A stretch of 64,000 nucleotides of DNA, taken from the NCBI GenBank assembly GCA_002708905.1, contig PAPM01000037.1, positions 186,001 through 250,000 on the forward strand. Direction: 5' to 3'. Position numbers and translations under genes: made by a program. A model generated the notes under the pieces. That model worked only from the letters and a program-made list of their open reading frames with translations, had not been told where the DNA came from and did not search any database. The DNA is from Pseudomonadales bacterium. GTDB lineage: Bacteria; Pseudomonadota; Gammaproteobacteria; Pseudomonadales; Ketobacteraceae. Of the stretch, positions 25,363 through 34,378 are shown piece after piece. Within the stretch, counting starts at the first letter, position 1. Each line of letters starts with the position of its first letter.

Positions 25363-26748
25363 TCAACGCGCACCACGCAGCAGGCTGCGACCCCGGGCGG
25401 ACCCCACATACTGGTCATACTGGTAAATGGGGCGTCCCCTCAACCAGGTTTCAGTGACCACACCGGTGAGGGTTTTACCCAGGTAAGGGCTGATCTTGTG
25501 TTTGTGTTTGATGGTGTCGGCGGTGACAGTTTGTTGGGCCTGGGTATCGAATACCAGAAAGTCGGCGTCATAACCTGCGGCGATGCGGCCTTTGAAGTTT
25601 CCCAGTCCGGCGATGTCCGCCGGGGTTTGTGCCATCAAGCGGGTCAAATCGGTTAGGGTAAAGCCACGTTGTTGGCCTTCACTCCAAATCAAAGACAGAC
25701 CAAATTGCAGTGCCGAAATGCCGCCCCAGGCATCGCCGATATCGCCGCTGTCCATGGCTTTCAGTTGTGGCGTGCAGGGACTGTGATCGGAAACGATAAA
25801 ATCGATATGCCCGTCTTTCAGTGCCTGCCACAACAGATCGCGGTTGGCGTCTTCCCGAATGGGTGGGCAGCATTTGTAGAGGGTCGCACCATCGGGAATG
25901 TCCTCTGCCCACAAAGTGAGATAGTGAGGGCAGGTTTCCACAGTCAACAGCAAGCCTTCTTCCCGTGCTGCAACAATCATGGGTAGGGCATCACTGGAAG
26001 ACAGGTGCACAATGTGCGCCCTGGGTTCTAAACCTTCCGCTTTCAAATCGCGCATCACCCGGATCACCATGGCGATGGCGTCATTCTCCCAGGCCCGTGG
26101 TCGCGATTGCAGAAAGCGGGCGTAGCTGCGGCCGATGGTCGGGGGTGTTTGCTGTGATGCGTTGTGCTCATGCCGATCCAGCTCCGCGTGCACCAGATGC
26201 GGCAGTCCCGCCTTCGCCAGATAACGCATGGCGTCTTTCAGTTGGGCTTCATCCACACATTGGAACTCATCAATGCCGGAATGAATGGTGAAGGATTTTA
26301 CGCCCAGTACACCGGATTCCAGCAGTTCCGGCAGATCTTCCAGGTTATCCGCTGTGGCACCACCCCAGTAGCCGGTGTCTACCCACAGTTTGTTGTCAAC
26401 GGATTCCAGTTTTGCCGCCAAGGCTTCTGCGGTAATGGTGACGGGAATGCAATTAAGCGGCATATCCACCAGGGTGGCAATGCCGCCTGCAGCGGCGGCA
26501 TGAGTGGCAGTATCAAAGCCTTCCCAATCGGTACGTCCGGGTTCGTTAACATGCACATGACTGTCCACCAGCGCCGGCATCAGCACATTCTCAACATTGA
26601 CAACTGTGCAGTCGGGGTAGCAGTCAAACGCTAACACGGCTTCAATTTTCTCGCCGTTCACCACTACCGTAGCCGCTTGTTCTCCGTTGGGTGTAATAAC
26701 GCTGCGGGCGCGCAAGGCAAATCGTTCGGGTAAATCCAGTAACGTCAT
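25363..26748 (-). CDS. allB: allantoinase
   Basis: Opens the hydantoin ring of allantoin to allantoate. 461-residue amidohydrolase with 'DSHVHVNEPGRTDWEGFDTA', 'GVKSFTIHSG' (site of the carboxylated Lys), 'HAELDRHE', 'IVHLSSSDA' and 'FIVSDHSPCTPQLK', all typical of AllB. Cytosolic, metal dependent. Sits 5 bp downstream of xdhC and 42 bp upstream of alc in the purine operon. Confidence 0.94.
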   Translation of the reverse strand: MTLLDLPERFALRARSVITPNGEQAATVVVNGEKIEAVLAFDCYPDCTVVNVENVLMPALVDSHVHVNEPGRTDWEGFDTATHAAAAGGIATLVDMPLNCIPVTITAEALAAKLESVDNKLWVDTGYWGGATADNLEDLPELLESGVLGVKSFTIHSGIDEFQCVDEAQLKDAMRYLAKAGLPHLVHAELDRHEHNASQQTPPTIGRSYARFLQSRPRAWENDAIAMVIRVMRDLKAEGLEPRAHIVHLSSSDALPMIVAAREEGLLLTVETCPHYLTLWAEDIPDGATLYKCCPPIREDANRDLLWQALKDGHIDFIVSDHSPCTPQLKAMDSGDIGDAWGGISALQFGLSLIWSEGQQRGFTLTDLTRLMAQTPADIAGLGNFKGRIAAGYDADFLVFDTQAQQTVTADTIKHKHKISPYLGKTLTGVVTETWLRGRPIYQYDQYVGSARGRSLLRGAR

Positions 26749-26753
26749 AATGG

Positions 26754-27635
26754 TCAGGCGCTCCCGTTCTCAGTGTCTTCAGAACGAATATTGTCAGGGT
26801 CGGGCTGTTCCAGAATCGGCAGTGCTTTGAGGTTGGGTTGAATACCTTGTAATGCTCTCTGCTGGTAAAGGCCTATCAACTCGGCGGCAATGGACACCGC
26901 TACTTCCATGGGGTGTTTGCCGGGCACGCTGCTCAAACCCACCGGGCAGCGCATATGATCAATGGCTTCCCGTGGAAGACCCCAGTACTTGAGGCGCATG
27001 CGGAAGCGCCCGGCCTTGGTATTGGAGCCGATCACGCCCACATAGGCGGTGTCGTTACGTTTCAGTGCGGCTTCGGCGATGGCGTAATCCAGGGGGTGAT
27101 TGTGGGTCATCACAATCACATACGCGCCGGGTTTCAGCTTGCTGATTTCTGCTTCCGGATTATCGCTCAGGATTTTTTCCACGCCGGGTGGAATGGTATC
27201 GGGGAATTCTTCAGCACGACTGTCGATCCAGCGCAGGCGCACCGGCAGTTGGGCGAGTATGCTCGTCAATGCCCGCCCAACATGACCGGCACCAAACAAC
27301 GCAATCTCCACCGCGCTGGGGGCGAAACACTCATACAGCAAATGCACACGTCCGCCACAGCACTGGCCCAGCTTGGGCCCCAGTGGGTAATCGATGATTT
27401 GCTGTTGATCACGCCCCTGCAGCAATAAATCGCGAGCGGTTTGAATGGCGTCGTGTTCCAACTGTCCACCGCCGATGGCATTTACCGTGCGGTCGGCGCT
27501 CACCAGCATCTTGGTGCCGGTATCCCGGGGAGCAGAGCCTTTGACACTGAGCACGGTGACCAGCACATAACCCTCGCCCTGTTCCCGCAACGCGGCGGCG
27601 GCATCCGCCCAGTGCTGAAATGCAAACGGATTCAT
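26754..27635 (-). CDS. xdhC: xanthine dehydrogenase accessory protein XdhC
   Basis: Molybdenum cofactor insertion and protection factor for XdhAB. 293 residues: N-terminal XdhC/CoxI domain ('SVKGSAPRDTGTKMLVS', 'GGQLEHDAIQTARDLL', 'GPKLGQCCGGRVHLLYE') and a C-terminal Rossmann-like domain ('LFGAGHVGRALTSIL', 'VIMTHNHPLDYAIAEAAL'). ATG 27633-27635 is chosen because it overlaps the xdhB stop by 4 bp and starts the domain. Confidence 0.93.
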   Translation of the reverse strand: MNPFAFQHWADAAAALREQGEGYVLVTVLSVKGSAPRDTGTKMLVSADRTVNAIGGGQLEHDAIQTARDLLLQGRDQQQIIDYPLGPKLGQCCGGRVHLLYECFAPSAVEIALFGAGHVGRALTSILAQLPVRLRWIDSRAEEFPDTIPPGVEKILSDNPEAEISKLKPGAYVIVMTHNHPLDYAIAEAALKRNDTAYVGVIGSNTKAGRFRMRLKYWGLPREAIDHMRCPVGLSSVPGKHPMEVAVSIAAELIGLYQQRALQGIQPNLKALPILEQPDPDNIRSEDTENGSA

Positions 27636-29980
27636 GAGGCGGTTCCTCCGTTGTTGGTGGTGGCAAGATGCTGCTGCGCTGCCTGGATCGCCCGGAACAC
27701 CCGCTCCGGTGTGGCGGGCGTATCCAGTGGCGGACTGATTGCATAATCGACCACGCTGCTGATGGCATCCCGCAATGCCGACCACACAGAAATGGCCAGC
27801 ATAAACGGTGGTTCGCCCACCGCTTTGGAATGGTAAATGGTGGCTTCTTCGTTGGGTTGGTTTTCCATTAACGCCACGTTGAAGATCGGTGGAATGTCCG
27901 CCGCAGTGGGAATTTTGTAGGTGGCCGCACCGGTGGTCATCAGTCGGCCCTGGTCATCCCAGCGCAACTCTTCGGTGGTGAGCCAACCCATGCCCTGTAT
28001 AAATCCACCTTCCACCTGGCCTTTATCCAGGGCTGGATTCAAGCTGCGCCCCACATCATGCAGAATGTCCACCCGCATAACCCGGTACTCGCCAGTTAAG
28101 GTATCCACCAAGACTTCTGACACAGCAGCCCCGGTAGCGTAATAGAAAAACGGCCGGCCGCTGGCTTTGCTTCGATCGTAGTGAATTTTAGGGGTGCGGT
28201 AATAGCCGGTGGCAGAGAGTGACACCCGGGCCATATAGGCGGCTTCCGTCAGCTCGGCAAACGACATGCTTTGCGTGCCGGTGTTGTCGGTAAACTGCAC
28301 TCTGTTATTGGTAAACTTAATACTGTTCGTCACTGCGCCCCGTTGTTCGATTAAAAATTCCGTCAGGCGCTGACGAATTTTACGCGCGGCGTCTTTTGCC
28401 GCCTGCCCATTCAGATCAGCACCGCTGGAGGCTGCGGTGGGCGAGGTATTCGGGACCTTGTCTGTGCGGGTGGCGGTGATATGAATGTGTTGCAGATCCA
28501 CCTGGAATTCTTCGGCTACCACCTGTGCCACTTTGGTATTGAGGCCCTGGCCCATTTCGGTACCGCCGTGATTTAAGTGAATGCTGCCGTCGGTGTAAAC
28601 GTGAATGAGTGCACCCGCCTGATTCAGGTGTTGCACCGTAAAGGAAATGCCGAATTTCACCGGGGTCAGTGCCAGGCCTTTTTTCAGAATCGGGCTACCG
28701 GCATTGTAGTCGCTGATGGCCTGGCGCCGCTCCCAATAATCACTGCTGATTTCCAGTTCCTGAATGACTTTGGTGAGCGTTTCACTTGCCACCGTTTGGT
28801 GATAGGGCGTGACATTTCGGTCCGGCCCCCGGTACAGATTGCGCTTGCGAATCTCCAAAGGGTCCTTACCCAGGGCGCGGGCAATATCGTCCATGGCTTT
28901 TTCAATGATCAGCATACCCTGCGGTCCACCAAAACCACGGAAGGCGGTAAGTGAGACCAGATTGGTGTAAGCGCGATGACCGGTGATTTTAGCTGCGGGT
29001 AAATAGTAGGCATTGTCGGCGTGAAACATGGCGCGGTCGACGATGGCGTCGGACAAATCCGGCGAACAACCACAGTTTCCGATCACCGTAATGTCGGCGC
29101 CCAACAAGGTACCGTCGTCATCAAAGCCGACGCGATAGTGATTTTCAAAGGGGTGCCGCTTGCCGGTGAGCATCATGTCGGCGGCGCGGGGCAAGCGCAT
29201 TTTCACCGGGCGTTTGGTTTTGTTTGCCAGCAGGGCAGCGATGCAGGCCCACTGCGCCGCGTGGGTTTCCTTGCCGCCGAAGGCGCCGCCCATGCGTCGC
29301 GTTTCCACCGTAATGGCACCGATGGGCAGGTTCAACTCCTCGGCCACCAGCTTTTGCACTTCACTGGGGTGCTGGGTTGAGCTCCAGACCTGCATGCCCC
29401 CATCTTCAGTGGGAGCCACCATGGAAATCTGGCCCTCCAGATAGTAGTGCTCCTGGCCGCCGATACTTAATTTCGCTTCCAGAATGTGGGGGGCTAATGC
29501 AATCGCACCGGCAGCATCACCCCGTTGCATTGTGTGCACAGGGCGGACCGTCCGATTCTGTGCAATGGCTTGCTCGGGATCGAGCAGCGGCGCTGTTGCT
29601 TCGATTTCCACCTGCGCCAACAGCGCAGCGCGGCGGGCGTTATCCAGCGTGTCCGCCGCGACGGCAAACAAAGGCTGGCCGTGGAATTTCACTTCTCCAT
29701 CCGCCAGGATGGGATCACCGGGAAACACCGGACCAATATCTGTGTGACCGGGAATATCGTTTAACGTCAGTACTGCGGCCACGCCGGGGGCGGATAACAC
29801 CGCAGACAGATCCATGGACAGGAGCTTGCCGCGGGCTACTGGGCTATGACCCACGGCAGCATGCAATAGTTGGCGAGGTTCGGGAATATCGTCCACGTAG
29901 ACGGCTTCGCCGGTGACGTGTTTGACGGCGCTTTCATGCTGCATGCTCTGGCCGGTGGCGCCGTTGATTGCTTTGCTCAC
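27632..29980 (-). CDS. xdhB: xanthine dehydrogenase, molybdopterin subunit
   Basis: Catalytic subunit that hydroxylates hypoxanthine to xanthine and xanthine to urate. 782 residues. Visible: 'HVTGEAVYVDDIPEP' start of the a/b hammerhead, 'VETRRMGGAFGGKE' cofactor loop, 'RAYTNLVSLTAFRGFGGPQG' substrate Arg region, 'HLNHGGTEMGQGLNTKVAQV' and 'DLNGQAAKDAA', and the catalytic Glu in 'KAVGEPPFMLAI'. Starts 4 bp inside the end of xdhA. Works with XdhA (FeS/FAD) and XdhC. Confidence 0.95.
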   Translation of the reverse strand: MSKAINGATGQSMQHESAVKHVTGEAVYVDDIPEPRQLLHAAVGHSPVARGKLLSMDLSAVLSAPGVAAVLTLNDIPGHTDIGPVFPGDPILADGEVKFHGQPLFAVAADTLDNARRAALLAQVEIEATAPLLDPEQAIAQNRTVRPVHTMQRGDAAGAIALAPHILEAKLSIGGQEHYYLEGQISMVAPTEDGGMQVWSSTQHPSEVQKLVAEELNLPIGAITVETRRMGGAFGGKETHAAQWACIAALLANKTKRPVKMRLPRAADMMLTGKRHPFENHYRVGFDDDGTLLGADITVIGNCGCSPDLSDAIVDRAMFHADNAYYLPAAKITGHRAYTNLVSLTAFRGFGGPQGMLIIEKAMDDIARALGKDPLEIRKRNLYRGPDRNVTPYHQTVASETLTKVIQELEISSDYWERRQAISDYNAGSPILKKGLALTPVKFGISFTVQHLNQAGALIHVYTDGSIHLNHGGTEMGQGLNTKVAQVVAEEFQVDLQHIHITATRTDKVPNTSPTAASSGADLNGQAAKDAARKIRQRLTEFLIEQRGAVTNSIKFTNNRVQFTDNTGTQSMSFAELTEAAYMARVSLSATGYYRTPKIHYDRSKASGRPFFYYATGAAVSEVLVDTLTGEYRVMRVDILHDVGRSLNPALDKGQVEGGFIQGMGWLTTEELRWDDQGRLMTTGAATYKIPTAADIPPIFNVALMENQPNEEATIYHSKAVGEPPFMLAISVWSALRDAISSVVDYAISPPLDTPATPERVFRAIQAAQQHLATTNNGGTAS

Positions 29981-31446
29981 TGGCTGGTCCCTCCTGCCTC
30001 GGCAAACAGACTCACCCCTTGCTGATTTAATTCCAAATGCGCCCGGGTTAACAGGTTGCCCGCCACCGCCAGACGATAGGCTGCGCTGGCCCGTATATCA
30101 TCGATGGGTTGGAAATCCTGCGCCAGCGCTTGTTTGGCAAGATTGATAGAGGTCTCCGAAAATGGTTTGCCCAGCAATGCCTGCTCAGTGGCCTTGGCCC
30201 GTTTGGGAATTGCAGCCATGCCGCCACAGCCGATACGAACCGCCTGCACTACATTATGTTCCCGGCGCATCCAGATGGCCATACAGACTGCGGAAATATC
30301 GTCTTCAAAACGTTTGGAAATTTTGTAGACCTGGAGGGTTTCGTCCGCTTTTAATTTTGGAATCATTATCGCTTCGATAAATTCTCCTGTGCGCAGTACA
30401 GTCTGCCGATAACCCGTGAAAAAGTCTGCTATGGCCACGTGCCGGCTGCCTTGGATGCTGGTGAGTTTCAGGGTGGCGTTCAACGCCAACAATACGGGAG
30501 GGGTGTCGCCAATGGGTGAAGCGTTGGCAACGTTGCCGCCGAGAGTGCCCTGATTGCGAATTTGCAGTGAGCCCAATCGATTGAACAGATCCGCGAATGC
30601 CGGAAAGTGCTGGTGCAGTGTGGATTGTGCCGACGAGTAGGTGACGGCGGCACCGATAATCACCTGATCGGGCGTGTCCTGCAATTGGGTAAGTTCTTTA
30701 ACGCCACCGGTGTAAATCAGTTTGGAAGGTTGATGCAACTGTTGGGTGAATTCCAGACCGAGGTCCGTGGCACCGGCTACCAGTTGCGCCTGGGGGTGCG
30801 CTTCCAGTAGCCGGGCCAGTTCGGACGCCGTACCCGGCCGATAGAAACCCCTTTCGGTGCGAAGAGATTCAGCGCCAGGCGTACCTTGTATGGCTTGCAA
30901 CAGTTGCACCACTTCCTGCTGGTGCTGCAGAAAATGGTCCTGGCAAAGCCGCAGCGACTGCTCCGCCGCCTGGATAATGGGTTGGTAACCGGTACAACGG
31001 CAAAGATTTCCTGAGAGCGCCAGCTCAATGCCATGGCGGTCCGGTGCAGCCGTTCCCCGTTGCACGCCCAGCCACCAGGCTAGCAGCGACATGACGATAC
31101 CCGGTGTACAAAAGCCGCATTGTGAGCCGTGGCAATCCACCATGGCTTGTTGCACCGGATGCAGTTGGCCCTGATGCTGCAGATGTTCGATGGTGATTAG
31201 CTGTTTGCCGTGGAGGCTGGCCATTGGCGTGATGCAGGCGTTCACAGCTTTATACTGAAGGCTGGGGTTTTGAGGGTCGCCGGTCAGCTCACCGACGACA
31301 ACAGTGCAGGCGCCGCAGTCTCCGGCCGCGCAACCTTCTTTGGTACCTACTTGCACGAGCACAGTGCGCAGGTACTGCAGCACGCTCATTGATGGCGCCA
31401 CATGCTCCAGCGCGGTGGGCTGGTCGTTGAGCAGAAATTGGATCAC
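29977..31446 (-). CDS. xdhA: xanthine dehydrogenase, FeS/FAD subunit
   Basis: Electron-transfer subunit. 489 residues: plant-type [2Fe-2S] domain with 'CAAGDCGACTVVV' (C39, C44, C47), second [2Fe-2S] domain with 'CGFCTPG' and 'CRCTGYQ', then a FAD-binding domain ('VAGATDLGLEFTQQL', 'NQGTLGGNVANASPIGDTPP'). I take the GTG at 31444-31446 because GGAAGGA lies 8 bases ahead; an in-frame GTG 24 codons upstream adds unconserved sequence. First gene of the ten-gene catabolic operon, facing the ABC transporter genes across a region with two palindromic operators. Confidence 0.93.
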   Translation of the reverse strand: MIQFLLNDQPTALEHVAPSMSVLQYLRTVLVQVGTKEGCAAGDCGACTVVVGELTGDPQNPSLQYKAVNACITPMASLHGKQLITIEHLQHQGQLHPVQQAMVDCHGSQCGFCTPGIVMSLLAWWLGVQRGTAAPDRHGIELALSGNLCRCTGYQPIIQAAEQSLRLCQDHFLQHQQEVVQLLQAIQGTPGAESLRTERGFYRPGTASELARLLEAHPQAQLVAGATDLGLEFTQQLHQPSKLIYTGGVKELTQLQDTPDQVIIGAAVTYSSAQSTLHQHFPAFADLFNRLGSLQIRNQGTLGGNVANASPIGDTPPVLLALNATLKLTSIQGSRHVAIADFFTGYRQTVLRTGEFIEAIMIPKLKADETLQVYKISKRFEDDISAVCMAIWMRREHNVVQAVRIGCGGMAAIPKRAKATEQALLGKPFSETSINLAKQALAQDFQPIDDIRASAAYRLAVAGNLLTRAHLELNQQGVSLFAEAGGTSQ

Positions 31447-31615
31447 AGCAACGTTCCTTCCGCGGTGCTCTGGCCTGACCTGGCACCTGTTTGTGGTCTG
31501 TGGGACATCCGGTTTCACCCATTAATATATTGATAATAATGCAGTTTTTTAAATCAGCAAGGTAATTCGCCCGTTCTGATCAAGGGCTGCCCAGGGTGGT
31601 TCTGGAATACTGAAA

Positions 31616-31637
31616 AACCTGTCCAATTGGACAGGTT
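31616..31637. promoter_or_regulatory. purine-regulon operator 1 (perfect palindrome)
   Basis: A 22-bp perfect palindrome with core CCTGTCCAATTGGACAGG in the divergent xdhA / ABC transporter region. It fits yTGwCCA-nn-TGGwCAr, close to the E. coli RutR consensus TTGACCA-nn-TGGTCAA. Related sites occur at 31682, 42967, 42996, 45352 and 45391. Confidence 0.72.
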
Positions 31638-31681
31638 ATTGCATATTGTTTGCCAACGCTGGCCGGGCCGTCAACAAAAAC

Positions 31682-31697
31682 CTAACCAAGTGGTCAG
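31682..31697. promoter_or_regulatory. purine-regulon operator 2
   Basis: CTAACCAAGTGGTCAG, a 16-bp near-palindrome with halves CTAACCA and TGGTCAG, very close to the RutR consensus. It ends 18 bp upstream of the ABC ATPase start and may block that promoter; centre-to-centre distance from operator 1 is 63 bp. Confidence 0.55.
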
Positions 31698-31715
31698 AAA
31701 ATTAATCAGGATGGA

Positions 31716-33296
31716 ATGAGTATGCATTCAGACTCAAGACTTGAAGATCGGCCGGTTGCCTCGGCACAGGATGGTTTGCCAATGCCATCCCGCCTGGCCT
31801 TACGGGGCATCACCAAACAGTACCCGGGGTGTCTGGCCAATGATCGGGTGGACCTGGATATTAAACCGGGGGAGATCCATGCTCTGTTGGGGGAAAACGG
31901 TGCCGGGAAGAGCACCCTGATGAAAATAATCTACGGCCTGGTAAAACCGGATCAGGGTCAGCTTTACTGGCGCGGCAGTCCTATGCAGATTGCCGATCCC
32001 GGTCATGCTCGCAGCTTGGGTATTGGTATGGTGTTCCAGCACTTTTCACTGTTTGAAACCCTGAGCGTTACCGAGAATATCGCTTTGGCCCTGGGCACAC
32101 CGGCGCGGGAAATGAAAGCGCTGAGCCAGAAGATTGCCGAGGTGTCGCAGAAATACGGTATGACCCTGAATCCGGATCGACTGGTACACACACTCTCCAT
32201 CGGCGAACGACAGCGGGTGGAGATCGTGCGTTGCCTGGTACAGGACATCAAATTACTGATCCTGGATGAGCCCACTTCTGTGTTGACGCCACAGGAGGTG
32301 GAAACGCTTTTCATAACGTTGCGGCAGCTGGCAAAAGAAGGCTGCAGCATCCTGTTTATCAGCCATAAGCTCAACGAGGTGCAGGCATTGTGTGATGGCG
32401 CCACGGTCTTGCGCGGTGGCAGTGTTTCCGGTAACTGCAATCCGCAGCAAGAGACGCCTGCCAGTATGGCACGTATGATGGTAGGCGATGACACGCCCAT
32501 CGCCACGGAGTATGTAAAGGTGGCGGGCGGTGAGCCCTTCCTGATCGTCAGTGGATTAAGCAAGACCACCCATGATCCATTTGGCACGAACCTGAAGAAC
32601 ATCCAGTTGCAAGTGCGTAGTGGTGAGATTGTGGGTGTGGCCGGTGTGGCGGGCAATGGCCAGGAAGAACTGCTGGCGGCGTTGAGCGGCGAGGAGCCGG
32701 TCGCTGATGGCAGTCGCATCCGGTTATCCGACACTGCTATTGGTCGGTTGCCGCCGGATCAGCGTCGTCGTTTGGGTGTGGCATTTGTACCGGAAGAACG
32801 CCTGGGGCGGGGGGCTGTTCCGAGCATGAGCCTGCGGGAAAACGGCTTGTTGACCGGTTTTCTCCAGGGCTTGGTAAAAAAAGGCATGGTGCAAAGCGAT
32901 AAGACCGAAGCGTTCGCCCGTCAGATCATCGAGCGTTTTAAAGTGAAAACGGCAGGCACTCACAGCCCGGCGAAAAGTCTGTCCGGCGGTAACTTGCAGA
33001 AATTTATTATCGGGCGGGAAATTCTGCAGAATCCCAAATTGCTGATTGCAGCCCATCCCACCTGGGGCGTAGACATTGGTGCCGCGGTTGCCATTCATGA
33101 AGCACTGATTCAATTGCGGGACCAGGGCGCGGCCATTCTGGTGGTGTCGGAAGACATTGATGAACTGTTTCAGATTTCCGATCGCATCTGCGCGATCTGC
33201 CATGGCGAATTATCGCCGTTGAAAGCCACCGCCGATACCACAATCGAACAAGTAGGCCGCTGGATGGCCGGTGACTTTGTGGAGGATGCCGCATGA
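31716..33296 (+). CDS. purine/nucleoside ABC transporter, ATPase with two nucleotide-binding domains
   Basis: Energises uptake across the inner membrane together with the next two permeases and probably the BMP protein at 43055. 526 residues with tandem ABC domains: first with Walker A 'GENGAGKSTLMK', Q-loop 'GMVFQHFSLFETL', signature 'LSIGERQRVEI', Walker B 'LLILDEPTSV'; second with 'VAGVAGNGQEELLAALSG' (degenerate Walker A) and 'LSGGNLQKFIIGRE'. This matches NupA/YufO-like ATPases. AGGATGGA precedes the ATG. The 4-bp overlap with the following permease marks an operon. Confidence 0.92.
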   Translation: MSMHSDSRLEDRPVASAQDGLPMPSRLALRGITKQYPGCLANDRVDLDIKPGEIHALLGENGAGKSTLMKIIYGLVKPDQGQLYWRGSPMQIADPGHARSLGIGMVFQHFSLFETLSVTENIALALGTPAREMKALSQKIAEVSQKYGMTLNPDRLVHTLSIGERQRVEIVRCLVQDIKLLILDEPTSVLTPQEVETLFITLRQLAKEGCSILFISHKLNEVQALCDGATVLRGGSVSGNCNPQQETPASMARMMVGDDTPIATEYVKVAGGEPFLIVSGLSKTTHDPFGTNLKNIQLQVRSGEIVGVAGVAGNGQEELLAALSGEEPVADGSRIRLSDTAIGRLPPDQRRRLGVAFVPEERLGRGAVPSMSLRENGLLTGFLQGLVKKGMVQSDKTEAFARQIIERFKVKTAGTHSPAKSLSGGNLQKFIIGREILQNPKLLIAAHPTWGVDIGAAVAIHEALIQLRDQGAAILVVSEDIDELFQISDRICAICHGELSPLKATADTTIEQVGRWMAGDFVEDAA

Positions 33297-34369
33297 TCAA
33301 GATGGAGCCCCGGCAGGAATCCTCGCCCTGGATGCCCTATGTGTCTCCGCTGCTGGCGGGTGGGTTAACACTGATTACCGGCGCGATTTTGTTTGCCGCT
33401 TTGGGGCAGGATCCTATATTTGCGCTGAAGACCGTGTTGATTACGCCCATCTCCGATGCTTATGGCGTCGGTGAGTTATTTGTGAAGGCAGGCCCCATTC
33501 TGTTATGCGCACTGGGATTGTCAGTGGCCTATCGGGCTAACGTCTGGAATATCGGTGCCGAAGGTCAGTTATTAATGGGTGGTTTGGCCGGCAGTGCGCT
33601 CGCGGTGCAATTCACAGAGAGCGAAGGTTTGTGGTTGCTGCCGGCGGTGCTGTTTTTCGGCATCGTGGCGGGCATGCTTTGGGCGGCGTTGGCGGCGCTG
33701 CTGAAAACCCGATTCAATACCAATGAAATTCTCACCACCATTATGCTCAATTACATCGCATTCAATTTGCTGCAGTACTGTGTGCATGGACCGTTGAAAG
33801 ACCCCCATGGTTTTAATTTTCCTGAGTCCGCCATGTTTGCTGATGCGGCACGGCTGCCCTTGTTGATGGAGGATGCCCGGGTACACCTGGGTATTATCCT
33901 GGCCCTGGTGTCGGCGGTTGCGGTGTGGGTGCTGCTGGGAAAAAGTTTTCTCGGCTACCAGATTCAGGTGTTGGGCCGGGACAGTCGTGCCGCCAAGATG
34001 GCGGGTTTCAAGGAAAAGCGTCTGGTCTGGCTGGCGCTGGTGCTGAGCGGGGGACTGGCGGGATTGGCCGGTGTCGGCGAAGTGGCGGGCCCCATTGGTC
34101 AGCTGGTGCCGCAGATTTCGCCGGGCTACGGTTATGCCGCCATCATCGTGGCGTTTCTGGGGCGCTTGCATCCGGTGGGTGTCACCCTGGCCAGTATCCT
34201 CATGGCTTTACTCTTTATGGGGGGCGAAATGGTGCAGATCGAGCTGAATTTACCATTGGCTTTGGTGGGTATGTTTCAGGGCATGTTGCTGTTTTATCTG
34301 TTGGCCTGTGACGTTTTGATTTTGTATCGCATTCGCTGGGTGAGCAAACCCGCAGTACAAACCGCGTGA
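33293..34369 (+). CDS. ABC transporter permease (YufP/NupB-like)
   Basis: Inner-membrane subunit of 358 residues with about nine hydrophobic helices. It has the BMP-type permease marks 'GLSVAYRANVWNIGAEGQLLMGG' region and 'GRDSRAAKMAGFKEKRLVWLALVLSGGLAGLAG' coupling loop region, in the order of branched-chain/nucleoside permeases (PF02653). Overlaps the ATPase gene by 4 bp and is 9 bp ahead of the second permease. Substrate is inferred as a purine or nucleoside from the locus. Confidence 0.92.
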   Translation: MIKMEPRQESSPWMPYVSPLLAGGLTLITGAILFAALGQDPIFALKTVLITPISDAYGVGELFVKAGPILLCALGLSVAYRANVWNIGAEGQLLMGGLAGSALAVQFTESEGLWLLPAVLFFGIVAGMLWAALAALLKTRFNTNEILTTIMLNYIAFNLLQYCVHGPLKDPHGFNFPESAMFADAARLPLLMEDARVHLGIILALVSAVAVWVLLGKSFLGYQIQVLGRDSRAAKMAGFKEKRLVWLALVLSGGLAGLAGVGEVAGPIGQLVPQISPGYGYAAIIVAFLGRLHPVGVTLASILMALLFMGGEMVQIELNLPLALVGMFQGMLLFYLLACDVLILYRIRWVSKPAVQTA

Positions 34370-34378
34370 GGTTCGGTA

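Noticed and set aside
31519-31715. Possible xanthine/guanine riboswitch in the divergent purine region
   Set aside because: I could not find a conserved purine or NMT1-type aptamer pattern; palindromic protein sites explain the region better.
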